A DNA stretch of 64,000 bases. Source: Deinococcus sp. KNUC1210 (GTDB lineage Bacteria > Deinococcota > Deinococci > Deinococcales > Deinococcaceae). Within the stretch, counting starts at the first letter, position 1. Every line of letters begins with the position of its first letter. The notes under the pieces are model-generated. The model ran no database searches and had not been told where the DNA came from. It worked only from the letters and a program-made list of their open reading frames with translations. Made by a program: the position numbers and the translations under genes. Location: contig NZ_CP092190.1 of NCBI RefSeq assembly GCF_022344005.1, positions 2,498,501 to 2,562,500 of the forward strand, in the 5' to 3' direction. Shown here piece by piece: positions 33,691 through 44,124 of the stretch.

Positions 33691-34977
33691 TTATTTCTCG
33701 GTGTTCAGAACCCGCTCGAACGCCTCGACCACGCGGTCGATCTGCTCTCTGGAGATGGTCAGCGGGGGCAGGAAGCGCACCACCAGCGGCGTCGCCTGAA
33801 GCGTCAGGATGGCCTCTTCGTGCTCCATCGCAGCGATGTAGGGAGCGCTCTTTTCCTTCAGCTCCACGCCGATCATCAGGCCCAGGCCGCGCACTTCGCG
33901 GATCTTGCTCGACTTGATGGCCCGCAGCTTCTCCATGAAATATGCGCCCTTGTCGGCGGCCTGCTTCGCCAGTTCCTCACGCTTCATGAAGCGGATAGCT
34001 GCCACGCCCGCCGCCATCGCCAGCGGATTGCCGCCGAAGGTCGTGCCGTGACCGCCCGCGGGCATCTTGTCGGCAACCTCGGCGCTCATGGCAAAGGCTC
34101 CGATGGGCACGCCGCCCGCCATCGCCTTGGCGAGCGTCATGCCGTCGGGCACCACCTGACACTGCTCATCGACCTTGCAGCCGCAGCGGATACCGTCGGC
34201 GTTCTGGCACTGCTCGGCGCAGAAATGCTCGGTGGCGAACATCTTTCCGGTGCGGCAGAAGCCCGTCTGAATCTCGTCCATGATCAGCAGGGCACCCTTT
34301 TCGCGGGTCAGGCGGCGGGCCTCGCGCACGAATTCGGCGGTGCCGGGGCGCACGCCACCTTCACCCTGCACGGGTTCCATGATGACGGCAGCCACGTCGT
34401 CGGTGATGGCGGCCCGCAGTTCCTCGATGTTGCCGTACTGCACGAAGGTCACGTGCTCGTTGTCCACGGCAGCGCCGAAGGGTTCGCGGTACTTGGGTTC
34501 CCAGGTCAGGGCCAGTGCGCCCAGCGTGCGCCCGGAAAAGCCGCGCTTCATGCTCACGAAGCGGGTGCGCCCGGTGGCGGTGATGGCGAATTTCTTGGCC
34601 GCTTCGACGGCCTCGGTGCCGCTGTTGCACAGAAACACGCGGTCCAGTCCCTGCGGCAGCACGCTGACCAGCTCTTCCAGAAACTCGGCTCGCTTGTCGT
34701 TGGGGAGCGTCTGCGGCATCACGATCAGGTTTCCGGCCTGCTCGCGGATGGCCGCCACCACGTCGGGGTTGCTGTGGCCCACGTTGGCGACGCCGTAGCC
34801 CGCCACGCAGTCGATGTATTCGCGCCCGGTGCTGTCCCAGACGGTGGCACCCTCGGCGCGGGTCATGACCACCTGATGCTTGTGGTACACGCCGCTGTCG
34901 TAGCGCTGCTCCAGCTCCAGCCAGTTCTGCGGGGCCTCGTGCTGATCGGTGGTCTTGGGTTGGTCGGTGGTGGTCAT
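33691..34977 (-). CDS. Class III aminotransferase (acetylornithine/LysW-type or GABA-like) with Cys-rich insert
   Basis: A 428-residue PLP-dependent aminotransferase. It shows [21 protein letters not shown] near the N-terminus, [17 protein letters not shown], the PLP-binding [23 protein letters not shown], and the catalytic Lys in [17 protein letters not shown]. Between EHF and GMTLAKA, where relatives have a few residues, there are about 22 residues with five cysteines (C-x3-C-x8-C-x-C-x5-C, in [15 protein letters not shown] and DEQCQ). This may bind metal. ATG 34977 follows GGAGAA. The amino donor could be an ornithine, lysine-precursor or GABA-like compound. Confidence 0.88.
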   Translation of the reverse strand: MTTTDQPKTTDQHEAPQNWLELEQRYDSGVYHKHQVVMTRAEGATVWDSTGREYIDCVAGYGVANVGHSNPDVVAAIREQAGNLIVMPQTLPNDKRAEFLEELVSVLPQGLDRVFLCNSGTEAVEAAKKFAITATGRTRFVSMKRGFSGRTLGALALTWEPKYREPFGAAVDNEHVTFVQYGNIEELRAAITDDVAAVIMEPVQGEGGVRPGTAEFVREARRLTREKGALLIMDEIQTGFCRTGKMFATEHFCAEQCQNADGIRCGCKVDEQCQVVPDGMTLAKAMAGGVPIGAFAMSAEVADKMPAGGHGTTFGGNPLAMAAGVAAIRFMKREELAKQAADKGAYFMEKLRAIKSSKIREVRGLGLMIGVELKEKSAPYIAAMEHEEAILTLQATPLVVRFLPPLTISREQIDRVVEAFERVLNTEK

Positions 34978-35108
34978 GGGTTCTCCTGTTCGGCGCTGCG
35001 GCCAGATCTGTAGAGGGGCGGTGAAGGGCAGAGGGGGCCGGGCCGATGCTGCTTCCAGTGTAGGGGAAGGCGGCGAGCGAAGATGCAAGGACGGTTCCTG
35101 AAGAGTGC

Positions 35109-35570
35109 TCAGGAAAGCGGCAGCAGGTAGGTGTAAAACCCCTCGTCGCGCTGCCAACCGTGCGCCTCGTAGGTCGCCTGGGCCGCCAGATTGTCGGTCG
35201 CGGTGCTCAGCATCAGCCGGGCCGCGCCCGTTTCGAGGCCATGCTGCCGGGCCGCGTTCAGCAGGGCCGTACTCACGCCTCTGCGCCGCGCTTCCTCCGC
35301 CACATACAGATCATTCAGCAGCCAGATCCGCCGCATTCCCACCGAGCTGAAGAGCGGATAGAGCTGGGTGAATCCGGCGGGTCTGCCGTCCAGCTCTGCC
35401 AGGAAGATCACCGACTCTTCCCGCGCAAGCCGTTCGGACAGAAAAGCCTGAGCTGCCTGCACGTCGCTCGGCTGGCCGTAAAACTGGCGGTAGGCATCGA
35501 AGAGGGGAACGGTGAGCGGCAGATCTTCGGCGGCGACGCGGCGAAGAGTCAGAGCATCTGAAATGGTCAA
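35109..35570 (-). CDS. GNAT-family N-acetyltransferase
   Basis: About 153 residues. [27 protein letters not shown] begins a typical GNAT fold, and [27 protein letters not shown] contains the acetyl-CoA pyrophosphate loop (R-R-x-G-x-S/G). It then runs to [21 protein letters not shown] 35570 is chosen because AGGAGG lies five bases upstream; the in-frame ATG further up has no such site. A consensus promoter (TTGACA, 17 bases, CATACT) sits at 35666-35638. Confidence 0.85.
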   Translation of the reverse strand: MTISDALTLRRVAAEDLPLTVPLFDAYRQFYGQPSDVQAAQAFLSERLAREESVIFLAELDGRPAGFTQLYPLFSSVGMRRIWLLNDLYVAEEARRRGVSTALLNAARQHGLETGAARLMLSTATDNLAAQATYEAHGWQRDEGFYTYLLPLS

Positions 35571-35637
35571 GAAAGCCTCCTGTACAGCGGCCACGCAGAC
35601 GGCACCGAGCCGGGCTGGAGGCGCTGCTCTGCCAGAA

Positions 35638-35677
35638 AGTATGCGATTGAAAAACTAATCTGTCAAATACTTTTCAA
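35638..35677 (-). promoter_or_regulatory. Sigma-70-type promoter overlapped by an inverted repeat
   Basis: Minus strand: -35 TTGACA (35666-35661), 17-base spacer, -10 CATACT (35643-35638). An inverted repeat TTGAAAA/TTTTCAA (35647-35653 with 35671-35677) covers the promoter and may be an operator. The patch is AT-rich in a GC-rich neighbourhood. Confidence 0.65.
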
Positions 35678-35752
35678 ATAGAAGGAAGATGGCCTGACGC
35701 TTAGAACTCTGTGCGCGGCAGGCGGTCAGCCTTCTGGCGGTAGTGTAAGCAG

Positions 35753-36124
35753 ATGAACGCCCATCAGGTTCCTTTTGCTGCTGCACTGGACGCCCTGAGC
35801 GCACAGCAGCGCTTTGCCGAAGTGTTTGTGCGCGGCTCCTTGAAGGTCGAGCTGTACGCGCCCAGAGGCACCGATCCGCAGACGCCGCACCTTCATGACG
35901 AGGTGTACATCGTGCAGCAGGGCAGCGGCACGTATATGTGTGCAGGCGATCACCAGCGCTTTGGCCCCGGCGACCTGCTGTTTGCGGCGGCGGGTGCCGA
36001 ACACCGTTTCCTTGAGTTCACCGACGATCTGGCGGTCTGGGTGGTGTTCTATGGCCCAGACGGCGGCGAGCGGGCAAGCAGCCGCACCGTCATGGGACAA
36101 ACCCACCACGAGGCGCAGCCTTGA
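35753..36124 (+). CDS. Cupin-domain protein
   Basis: A 123-residue single-domain cupin. HLHDEVYIVQQGSGTYMCAGDHQRFGPGDLLFAAAGAEHRF contains both cupin motifs with the usual His, Glu and late His metal ligands. Function is not specific. TAGTGT (35741-35746) lies six bases before ATG 35753, predicting a leaderless mRNA. The stop overlaps the next gene's TTG start, so it heads a three-gene operon with an acetyltransferase and a flavin-type oxidase-fold protein. Confidence 0.85.
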   Translation: MNAHQVPFAAALDALSAQQRFAEVFVRGSLKVELYAPRGTDPQTPHLHDEVYIVQQGSGTYMCAGDHQRFGPGDLLFAAAGAEHRFLEFTDDLAVWVVFYGPDGGERASSRTVMGQTHHEAQP

Positions 36125-36573
36125 ACGCCGACATCCGGGAGGTGAGCGGCTCCGAAGTGGCGTCGGTGTACGCCGCGATGCACGAGCTGCGCGGCCACCG
36201 CCCCCCGCTGGCGTCGGCCCAGCACTTTGCCGACTGGGTGGCCGCCCGCTCGGACGAGGGCTACCGGCTGGCAGGCGCGTTTGTGGCAGGCGAACCCGAA
36301 GCTGCCGCCGTGGTGGGCTTTCGCCCGATGACGCTGCTGTACGCGGGCCGCACGCTCTACATCGACGATCTGAGTACGCGGGCGGCTTACCGGGGGCTGG
36401 GGCTGGGCCGGGCGCTGCTGGCCTGGGTCGAAGCCGAGGCGCGGCGGCTGGGCTGCGAGGAACTGCATCTCGATTCGGGCGTGCAGCGTTTTCCCGCGCA
36501 CCGCCTGTACCTGAAGTACGGGTTCGATATCGGCGCACACCATTTCGGCAAGGCGCTGAAGGAGACGCCTTGA
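36121..36573 (+). CDS. GNAT-family N-acetyltransferase
   Basis: A 150-residue GNAT. YIDDLSTRAAYRGLGLGRALLAWVEAEARRLGC has the acetyl-CoA binding R-G-L-G-L-G loop, and LHLDSGVQRFPAHRLYLKYGFDI is the usual C-terminal strand-helix. TTG 36121 overlaps the cupin stop, and its own stop overlaps the next TTG start. The substrate is unknown. Confidence 0.88.
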   Translation: MNADIREVSGSEVASVYAAMHELRGHRPPLASAQHFADWVAARSDEGYRLAGAFVAGEPEAAAVVGFRPMTLLYAGRTLYIDDLSTRAAYRGLGLGRALLAWVEAEARRLGCEELHLDSGVQRFPAHRLYLKYGFDIGAHHFGKALKETP

Positions 36574-37142
36574 GCTACTACGACCCTGCCCGCCGCGACC
36601 CGACCATCAGCCGCAGGCCCGGCAATCGCCGCGACGATGCCTGGATTCGCGCCCTGCTCGCCCGCGTTCCGGTGTGCCGCGTGGCGACCCGCTGGAACGA
36701 CACCCCGTTCATCAATCCGACCAGCTTCGTCTACCGCCCGGAGCACAGCGACATCGTGTTTCATTCCAATCTGGCGGGCCGCATGCGGGCCAATGCCGAG
36801 CGCCATCAGGAAATGGGCGAGCAGGTGTGCTTCGAGGCCTCTGAAATCGGGGCACTGCTGCCGAGTAACGATCCGCTGGAACTGTCGATGCAGTACCGCA
36901 GCGTCATCGCCTTCGGGGTGCTCGAACTGCTGGAAGACGGCGCGGCCCGCAGCGCTCTGGAAGACCTGAGCCGCAAATATTTTCCGCAGCTGCGCCCCGG
37001 CACCGAGATGCGCCCGATCTCCGAGAACGATCTGGTGCGGACGAGCGTCTACCGCATTCATTCGCTGCGCTGGAGCGGCAAGGAGAACTGGGAAGAGCAG
37101 GCGATTCAGAGCGAGGAGTGGCCGCCACTGGCACAGCTCTGA
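36570..37142 (+). CDS. Pyridoxamine 5'-phosphate oxidase-fold (NimA-like) flavoprotein
   Basis: A 190-residue split-barrel protein. DDAWIRALLARVPVCRVATRWNDTPFINPTSFVY and DIVFHSNLAGRMRAN are the flavin-binding pattern of the putative PNPOx/nitroimidazole-resistance family, and QYRSVIAFGVLELLED matches the later strands. Such proteins bind FMN or F420 and reduce small molecules. TTG 36570 overlaps the acetyltransferase stop. It is the last gene of the cupin operon. Confidence 0.82.
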   Translation: MSYYDPARRDPTISRRPGNRRDDAWIRALLARVPVCRVATRWNDTPFINPTSFVYRPEHSDIVFHSNLAGRMRANAERHQEMGEQVCFEASEIGALLPSNDPLELSMQYRSVIAFGVLELLEDGAARSALEDLSRKYFPQLRPGTEMRPISENDLVRTSVYRIHSLRWSGKENWEEQAIQSEEWPPLAQL

Positions 37143-37268
37143 GCTGGGAACAACCCGAGATTCGCTCGGCTTACCCCCGCCGCCGACACGGACGCCCTGG
37201 CTGTTTCCTGTAGCTCAAATCCTAAATCTCCTTCTCCTATTCTGCCTCCAACCTAAGCCGTCACGCGC

Positions 37269-37274
37269 TAGAAT
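37269..37274 (+). promoter_or_regulatory. Leaderless -10 box of polA
   Basis: TAGAAT with a six-base spacer (GCGGTC) directly before ATG 37281. No ribosome binding site is present, which agrees with a leaderless message. Confidence 0.6.
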
Positions 37275-37280
37275 GCGGTC

Positions 37281-39948
37281 ATGACGGCTTCTGCCACGCC
37301 CACCACCATCGTCCTCATCGACGGACACGCGCTGGCGTTCCGGTCGTATTTCTCGATGCAGGGCAAGACCTTCAGCAACGCGGGCGGCGAGAATACCCAC
37401 GCCATCCACATCTTCATGAAAACGCTGGTGCGGTTCCTGAAGGTGCCGACCAATCAGGTGATCGTGCTGTTCGATCCGCCGGTCAAAACCTTTCGCCACG
37501 AGCAGTTCGACGGCTACAAGGCGGGCCGCGCCGATATTCCCGCCGACCTGCCCGGGCAGATCAACCGCATCCGCGAACTCGTGGACGCGATGGGCATTCC
37601 GCGTCTGGAGGTGCCCGGCTACGAGGCCGACGACGTGGTGGGCACCCTGAGCGTGATGGCGGCCAAACAGGGTCACCCGGTCCGTATCTTGACGAGTGAC
37701 CGTGACAGTTATCAGTTGCTGCACGGTGATATCCGCGTCATCTCCAGCGACTTCGCACTGATCGGCCCCGATGAGGTGCGCGAGAAGTACGGTGTCAGTG
37801 TCGAACAGTGGGTCGATTACCGCTCGCTGACCGGTGACAGCAGCGACAACATTCCCGGCGCGAAGGGCATCGGCCCCAAAACGGCGGCCAAACTCCTTCA
37901 GGATTACGGCACGCTCGACACCATTCTGGAAAAGGCGCAGGACGGCACGCTGGAACCGAAATCGGCGCGGGAAAAGATTCTGGCGAGTCTGGACAACGTG
38001 AACTTCAGCCGTCAGCTGTCGTGCATCGTGACCGACCTGCCGCTGGAAGTCGAACTGGGCGTGGGCCGCATGCCCGGCGACCCGGCACGGCTCGACGCCC
38101 TGCTGACCGAGCTGGAACTGGGCAGTCTGCGCCGCGATCTGCTGGCGCTGGAAGGAGGAGCAGCGAAAGGCCCGGCCGGAGCAGGCCCCGGTGCCGACGC
38201 GCCCGCCAGCTTCCTGACGCCCCCGCAGGCCGAGTGGCGCACCCCCGGCGAGGGCGAAGTATGGGGCTACGTGCTCTCGCGGGAAGACGACCTGACCGCC
38301 GAACTGCTCGACGCGGCCACCTTCGACGGTGAGGTGGTGCGGGTGGCCCCGGTGACGCTGCCAGAAGTGAAAGCGGCGCCGGAAGGCCTGGGGCTGGGAA
38401 CGCCCGGCACCGGTAAAGCCCCGAAGACGCCCAGAGCGCCCAAAGCTCCTGTCGGGCACGTCGAGGAGGCTGAATTCATCGGGCAGCGCGAGGTGAAGGC
38501 GGCGGGAGCCAAGGCGCTCGCCACCCACCTGAACGTGCGCGGACTGGGGCAGGTCGTCCCCGGCGACGATCCGTTGCTGATGGCATATCTGCTCGACCCC
38601 GCCACCACCTCGATGACCCTGGCCTCCGAGAAGTTCCTGAATGTGGCGTGGCCCGACGACGCTGCCACCCGCGCCGCGATCACGGCGGAACTGCTGCACC
38701 GCCTTCCTGCCGAACTCGATGACGCCCGCAAGCGCCTGTACGACGACATCGAACGCCCGCTGGCGAAGGTGCTGGCCCGCATGGAAGTGCGCGGCATTCG
38801 GCTCGATTCCGAGTATCTGCGCGGCCTGGGCCTTTCGACCGGGGCCAGAATGCAGGCGCTGGAGCAGGAAATCTATGCCCACGCGGGCCACGAATTCTCG
38901 GTGTCGTCGCGCGATCAGCTCGAAAAGGTGCTGTACGACGAACTGGGACTGGCGAGCGGGAAAAAGACCAAGCTGACCGGGAAACGCAGCACGGCGGTTT
39001 CGGCGCTGGAGCCGCTCAGAGACGAGCACCCGATTATTCCGGTGCTGCTGGAATACCGCGAACTCAGCAAACTCAAGGGCACGTATCTCGACCCGTTGCC
39101 TGCGCTGGTCAATCCGCGCACCGGGCGACTGCACACCACCTTTGCCCAGGCGAGCGTGGCGACGGGCCGCCTCAGCAGCCTGAATCCCAACCTCCAGAAC
39201 ATCCCGATCCGCAGCGCCGTGGGACGTGAACTTCGCAAGGGCTTCATCGCGGACCCCGGGTTTCAGCTCATCAGCGCCGACTATTCGCAGATCGAACTGC
39301 GGCTGCTGGCCCACATCGCAGACGATGATCTGATGCAGCAGGCGTTCGTGTCGGGCGCAGACATTCACCGCCGCACCGCGTCGCAGGTGCTGGGCGTGAT
39401 GGAAGAGCTGGTGACGGTGGAGCAGCGCCGCGCTGCCAAAACGGTGAATTTCGGTGTGCTGTACGGCATGAGTGCCCACCGACTCAGCAACGATCTGGGC
39501 ATTCCCTATGCCGATGCCAGCGGCTTTATCGAGCGCTATTTCGCCACGTACCCCGGCATTCGCGGGTATATCGAGCGTACCCTGGCGTTCGGACGTGAAC
39601 ACGGCTACGTCGAAACGCTGTTCGGGCGGCGGCGCTACGTGCCGGAACTGAGCAGCAGCAACCGCAACGTGCGCGAGGCGGGCGAGCGGGTGGCCTACAA
39701 CATGCCGATTCAGGGCACCGCCGCCGACATCATCAAGCTGGCGATGGTACGCCTCGATCAGCCGCTGGAAGAACTGGGCGCACGTATGCTGCTTCAGGTT
39801 CACGAACGAACTGCTGGTGGAAGCGCCCGAAGACCGTGCCGAAGAGGTGGCGGCGCTGGTGCAGACCATGATGCAGGACGCCATGACGCTGAAGGTGCCG
39901 CTGAATGTGGAAGTGGGCGTGGGGCCAAACTGGTTCGATACGAAGTAG
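37281..39948 (+). pseudogene. polA: DNA polymerase I, frameshifted in motif C
   Basis: An 888-residue family A polymerase if one base is removed. The 5'-3' nuclease domain (residues 1-290) has [30 protein letters not shown] and [22 protein letters not shown] central region lacks clear proofreading motifs. The polymerase part has [18 protein letters not shown], the motif A segment [16 protein letters not shown], and [16 protein letters not shown] (motif B). Motif C should read [15 protein letters not shown] but the sequence reads CACGAACGAACTG (39801-39813). Removing one A at 39805/39806 restores it, and the frame then ends at TAG 39946-39948. As read, the protein loses a catalytic Asp. Confidence 0.9.
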
Positions 39949-40001
39949 GGGCGGAGCGCTCATGGCTCATAGCCAGGAGCCACTTTCGCTACACTTCCCC
40001 C

Positions 40002-40652
40002 ATGTCCCCCGAAGCTGCCCCCACCCGCAAACTGACCGCCCCGCAACACCCCTTACTCATGCACAAGCTCTCGCTGATGCGCGATATCCGCACGGGCGTC
40101 AAGGAATTCCGCGAACTGGCCGCAGAAGTGAGCCTGCTGCTGGCCTATGAGGCGATGCGCGACCTGGAAACCGCGCCTGAAACCCTGAGCACCCCGCTCG
40201 CCACCGCCGAATTTCCGATGCTCAGCGGCAAGAAGCTGGCGCTGGTGGCGATTCTGCGGGCGGGCCTGATCATGACCGAGAGCATGGTGCGCCTGATTCC
40301 GGCGGCGAAGGTGGGGCATATCGGCCTGTACCGCGACCCGGTCACGCTGGAGCCGGTGGCGTATTACTCCAAGCTGCCGCAGGACATCTCCGAGCGCCGC
40401 GTGTTCCTGACCGATCCGATGCTGGCGACGGGCGGTTCTGCGGTGGCGGCCATCGATACGCTCAAGGCGGCGGGCGCACAGAGCATCAAACTGATGACCA
40501 TTCTGAGCGTGCCGGAAGGCATCAAGCGTGTTCACGACGCCCACCCGGATGTCGAGATCGTGACGGCAGCCATCGACGACGGACTGAACGATCACGGCTA
40601 CATCGTGCCGGGCCTGGGCGACGCGGGCGACAGGATCTACGGAACGAAATAG
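40002..40652 (+). CDS. upp: Uracil phosphoribosyltransferase
   Basis: A 216-residue enzyme converting uracil and PRPP to [36 protein letters not shown] and [25 protein letters not shown] (PRPP loop) are diagnostic, and the C-terminus [24 protein letters not shown] is the uracil-binding end. TACACT (39990-39995) lies six bases before ATG 40002, so it has its own leaderless promoter. The same frame happens to be open upstream because of the polA frameshift, but no fusion is implied. Confidence 0.96.
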   Translation: MSPEAAPTRKLTAPQHPLLMHKLSLMRDIRTGVKEFRELAAEVSLLLAYEAMRDLETAPETLSTPLATAEFPMLSGKKLALVAILRAGLIMTESMVRLIPAAKVGHIGLYRDPVTLEPVAYYSKLPQDISERRVFLTDPMLATGGSAVAAIDTLKAAGAQSIKLMTILSVPEGIKRVHDAHPDVEIVTAAIDDGLNDHGYIVPGLGDAGDRIYGTK

Positions 40653-40684
40653 AGCCCTAGCCCCGCGCTGCCCTAGACCTTTTC

Positions 40685-40714
40685 TTGCGGTTCCTCACAC
40701 GGGCGTCGTACACT
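40685..40714 (+). promoter_or_regulatory. Sigma-70 promoter for the MsmK/UgpC-type ATPase gene
   Basis: TTGCGG (40685-40690), an 18-base spacer and TACACT (40709-40714). It leaves a leader of about 95 bases before ATG 40818, which has a GGGGAAAGG ribosome binding site. Confidence 0.6.
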
Positions 40715-40817
40715 GGCACTGTCCGCAAGGCCCTAAAATTCGCATTCGCCCTCTCGTCACGCACCCCAATTGCCCGAGGAAACTCACGGGTAAGAGCCGG
40801 GGAAAGGTAGGCACATC

Positions 40818-41987
<1,170 letters not shown>

Positions 41988-42003
41988 ACCGAGCACTCAG
42001 CAG

Positions 42004-42037
42004 GTGGGGCGGGCAGCTTTCGGGTTGCCTGCCCCAC
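42004..42037 (+). terminator. Rho-independent-type terminator
   Basis: A 12-bp stem GTGGGGCGGGCA/TGCCTGCCCCAC (42004-42015 with 42026-42037, one G-T pair) is followed by TTCTGTTG. It ends the ABC ATPase transcript. Confidence 0.7.
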
Positions 42038-42171
42038 TTCTGTTGCTGCCTGCTTCGCGGTCGCCTGAGGACATCTGTTCACAGTTCTCATGAAGCTGGA
42101 TTGCCGCCGCCCGCTGCATCGGCTAGATTGTTCCGAGTTCATTCCACGTTTATGCACCCCGGAGGTTTCCC

Positions 42172-42927
42172 ATGAAGAAAGCCATCATCGCTCTGTGTAC
42201 CCTTGCCGCGCTCGGCAGTCTCGCCCAGGCCCGTACCTGGGATCAGATCAAGGCCAGCGGCACCATCAAGATCGCCACCGAGGGCGCATTTCCTCCCTTC
42301 AACTACTTCGAGGGCAAGAAGCTGACTGGCTTCGAGGTCGATCTGGGGACGGCCATCGGCAAGCAGCTCGGCCTGAAGGTGGAGTGGATCACGCAGCCCT
42401 TCGACAACCTGCTGATCGGGCTGAACCAGGACCGCTACGATTTCGTGATCGCCTCGCACGGCATCACGCCCGAGCGCCAGAAAGCGGTGGACTTTTCCAA
42501 CCCGCACTACTGCACCGGCGGGGCCATCGTCAGCAAGATAGGCGGCCCCAAGACCGTCGCCGACCTGAAGGGCAAGACGGTGGCGGTGCAGGTCGGCACC
42601 ACCTATCTGGAAAACGTGCAGAAGGTGGCGGGCGTGGGCAGCGTCAAGACCTTCCCCAAGGACACCGACGCCCAGGCCGCGCTGATGGCGGGCCGCGTGG
42701 ATGTGTGGGTGGGCGACAAGTTCAGTGCGCTGGACGTGGTGAAGGCCCAGAGCGGCAAACTCCAGCTCGGAAGCCTGCTGTTTCAGGAGCGCATTGCCAT
42801 GGCGGTCAAGAAGGGCAACAGCAGCCTGCTGAAAGAGCTGAACAGCAGCCTCGCCACCGAGCTGAGCAACGGCACCTACGCCAAGCTCAGCAACCAGTAT
42901 TTCAAGATGGACATTCGCTGCAAATAA
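42172..42927 (+). CDS. Amino-acid ABC transporter substrate-binding protein (family 3)
   Basis: A 251-residue exported solute receptor. Signal peptide MKKAIIALCTLAALGSLAQA, then the family 3 signature IATEGAFPPFNYFEGKKLTGFEVDLG, DFVIASHGITPERQKAVDFS and AVQVGTTYLENVQK. It would deliver a polar amino acid to a permease not encoded here. GGAGG lies seven bases before ATG 42172. The gene stands alone, closed by a terminator at 42979-43007. Confidence 0.93.
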   Translation: MKKAIIALCTLAALGSLAQARTWDQIKASGTIKIATEGAFPPFNYFEGKKLTGFEVDLGTAIGKQLGLKVEWITQPFDNLLIGLNQDRYDFVIASHGITPERQKAVDFSNPHYCTGGAIVSKIGGPKTVADLKGKTVAVQVGTTYLENVQKVAGVGSVKTFPKDTDAQAALMAGRVDVWVGDKFSALDVVKAQSGKLQLGSLLFQERIAMAVKKGNSSLLKELNSSLATELSNGTYAKLSNQYFKMDIRCK

Positions 42928-42978
42928 CGCCTGTCACCGGGGCTGGTCGCCTGGGTTGACAATCAAAGAAAAGACAGG

Positions 42979-43007
42979 GAAAACCCCGCCGATCTGGTGG
43001 GGTTTTT
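42979..43007 (+). terminator. Rho-independent terminator
   Basis: AAAACCCCGCC pairs with GGTGGGGTTTT around a short GATCT-type loop, followed by TCTG. It ends the substrate-binding protein gene. Confidence 0.8.
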
Positions 43008-43081
43008 CTGTGCTTGTTCTGTCCTTGGGAGAACCGGCCCCGACGATGACGTATCTCGCAGCGCGGCGGCATAATCGGCCT

Positions 43082-44017
43082 GTGACCTTCGCGCCCGGCC
43101 CCTCGACTGCCGCGTTTCCCCGTGCCTGGACCGTGATGCGTCAGTTCGCAGGCAGTGGCCGTGCTCCCAGACGCCAGTTTCTGCCACCCGAAGCGGTGGT
43201 GAAGTTGCTGGCCGGAGCCGAGGCGCTGCTGCCGGTGCTGGATGCTCCCGAGCTGCCCTGGGCACTGGCCGAGGCGGTGCACGACCCCGCCTACCTGGAG
43301 CGCTGGCGCAGCGGCGCCGTCACGCGGGCCGAGGAACGGGCGATGGGCTTTGGCTGGGACGCCCAGATTGCGCGGCGTGGGCGGCTGTCGAGCGGCGCGA
43401 CACTGAGCGCCACACAGGACGCCCTGACGTATGGCGCGGGCCTGCATCTGGGCGGCGGCACCCACCACGCCTACGAGGGGCATGCCGAGGGGTTCAGCTT
43501 TCTGAACGATGTGGTGATCGCGGCGGCGTGGGCCAGAACGCAGGGCATCGGGCGTGTGGCGGTCCTCGATCTGGACGTTCATCAGGGCAACGGCACCGCA
43601 CACATGCTCGAACAGCACTCCTGGGCGCTGCCGATCAGCCTGCACGCGGCGGGGAATTATCCGTTCGTGAAGGAGCCGGGCGGCCTGAATATCGAGCTGC
43701 CCGGCGGTACCGACGACGCGGCGTATCTGGAAGCGCTCGAAGCGCTGGCTTTTCCGGCCCTGCGAAGCTTCCAGCCCGATCTGCTGTACTACCTTGCCGG
43801 AGCCGACGTGCTGGCGGGCGATCAGCTGGGCAAGCTGGCCCTGACACTGGAGGGCGTGCAGACCCGGGACGAGCGAGTGTATGCGCTGGCCCGCGAACTG
43901 GGCGTGCCGCACGTGACCGTGATGGCGGGCGGCTACAACCACGATCCCGAACAGGTGGTGGCTGCCCGGCTGAATACCCTGCGGGCGTGGCTGGCCGCCG
44001 CTCCCACTGCAACCTGA
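43082..44017 (+). CDS. Histone deacetylase family protein (acetoin/polyamine deacetylase-like)
   Basis: A 311-residue arginase/HDAC-fold metal hydrolase. GGGTHHAYEGHAEGFSFLNDVVIAA (His-His and Asn-Asp), VAVLDLDVHQGNGTAHML (zinc-binding Asp and His), and LLYYLAGADVLAGDQLG (second zinc Asp) are intact; GGYNHD is near the end. Bacterial members deacetylate small amines or acetylated proteins. GTG 43082 is chosen because CATAAT (43070-43075) sits six bases upstream in the leaderless arrangement, and the N-terminus then matches relatives. Confidence 0.9.
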   Translation: MTFAPGPSTAAFPRAWTVMRQFAGSGRAPRRQFLPPEAVVKLLAGAEALLPVLDAPELPWALAEAVHDPAYLERWRSGAVTRAEERAMGFGWDAQIARRGRLSSGATLSATQDALTYGAGLHLGGGTHHAYEGHAEGFSFLNDVVIAAAWARTQGIGRVAVLDLDVHQGNGTAHMLEQHSWALPISLHAAGNYPFVKEPGGLNIELPGGTDDAAYLEALEALAFPALRSFQPDLLYYLAGADVLAGDQLGKLALTLEGVQTRDERVYALARELGVPHVTVMAGGYNHDPEQVVAARLNTLRAWLAAAPTAT

Positions 44018-44124
44018 GCCGTGATCCTGGTGCACTTGCTGGCTTCATTCATCCGGCGTCAGCCAGCGCGGCGCAGCATGAACGGGTGTCTTTTCTCCGT
44101 CTCTGCGCCGTACCCTTAAGTGCC

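Noticed and set aside
37281..40652. An apparent 1123-residue fusion of DNA polymerase I and uracil phosphoribosyltransferase
   Set aside because: The join arises only from a one-base insertion in polA motif C. upp has its own leaderless promoter and a normal start at 40002.
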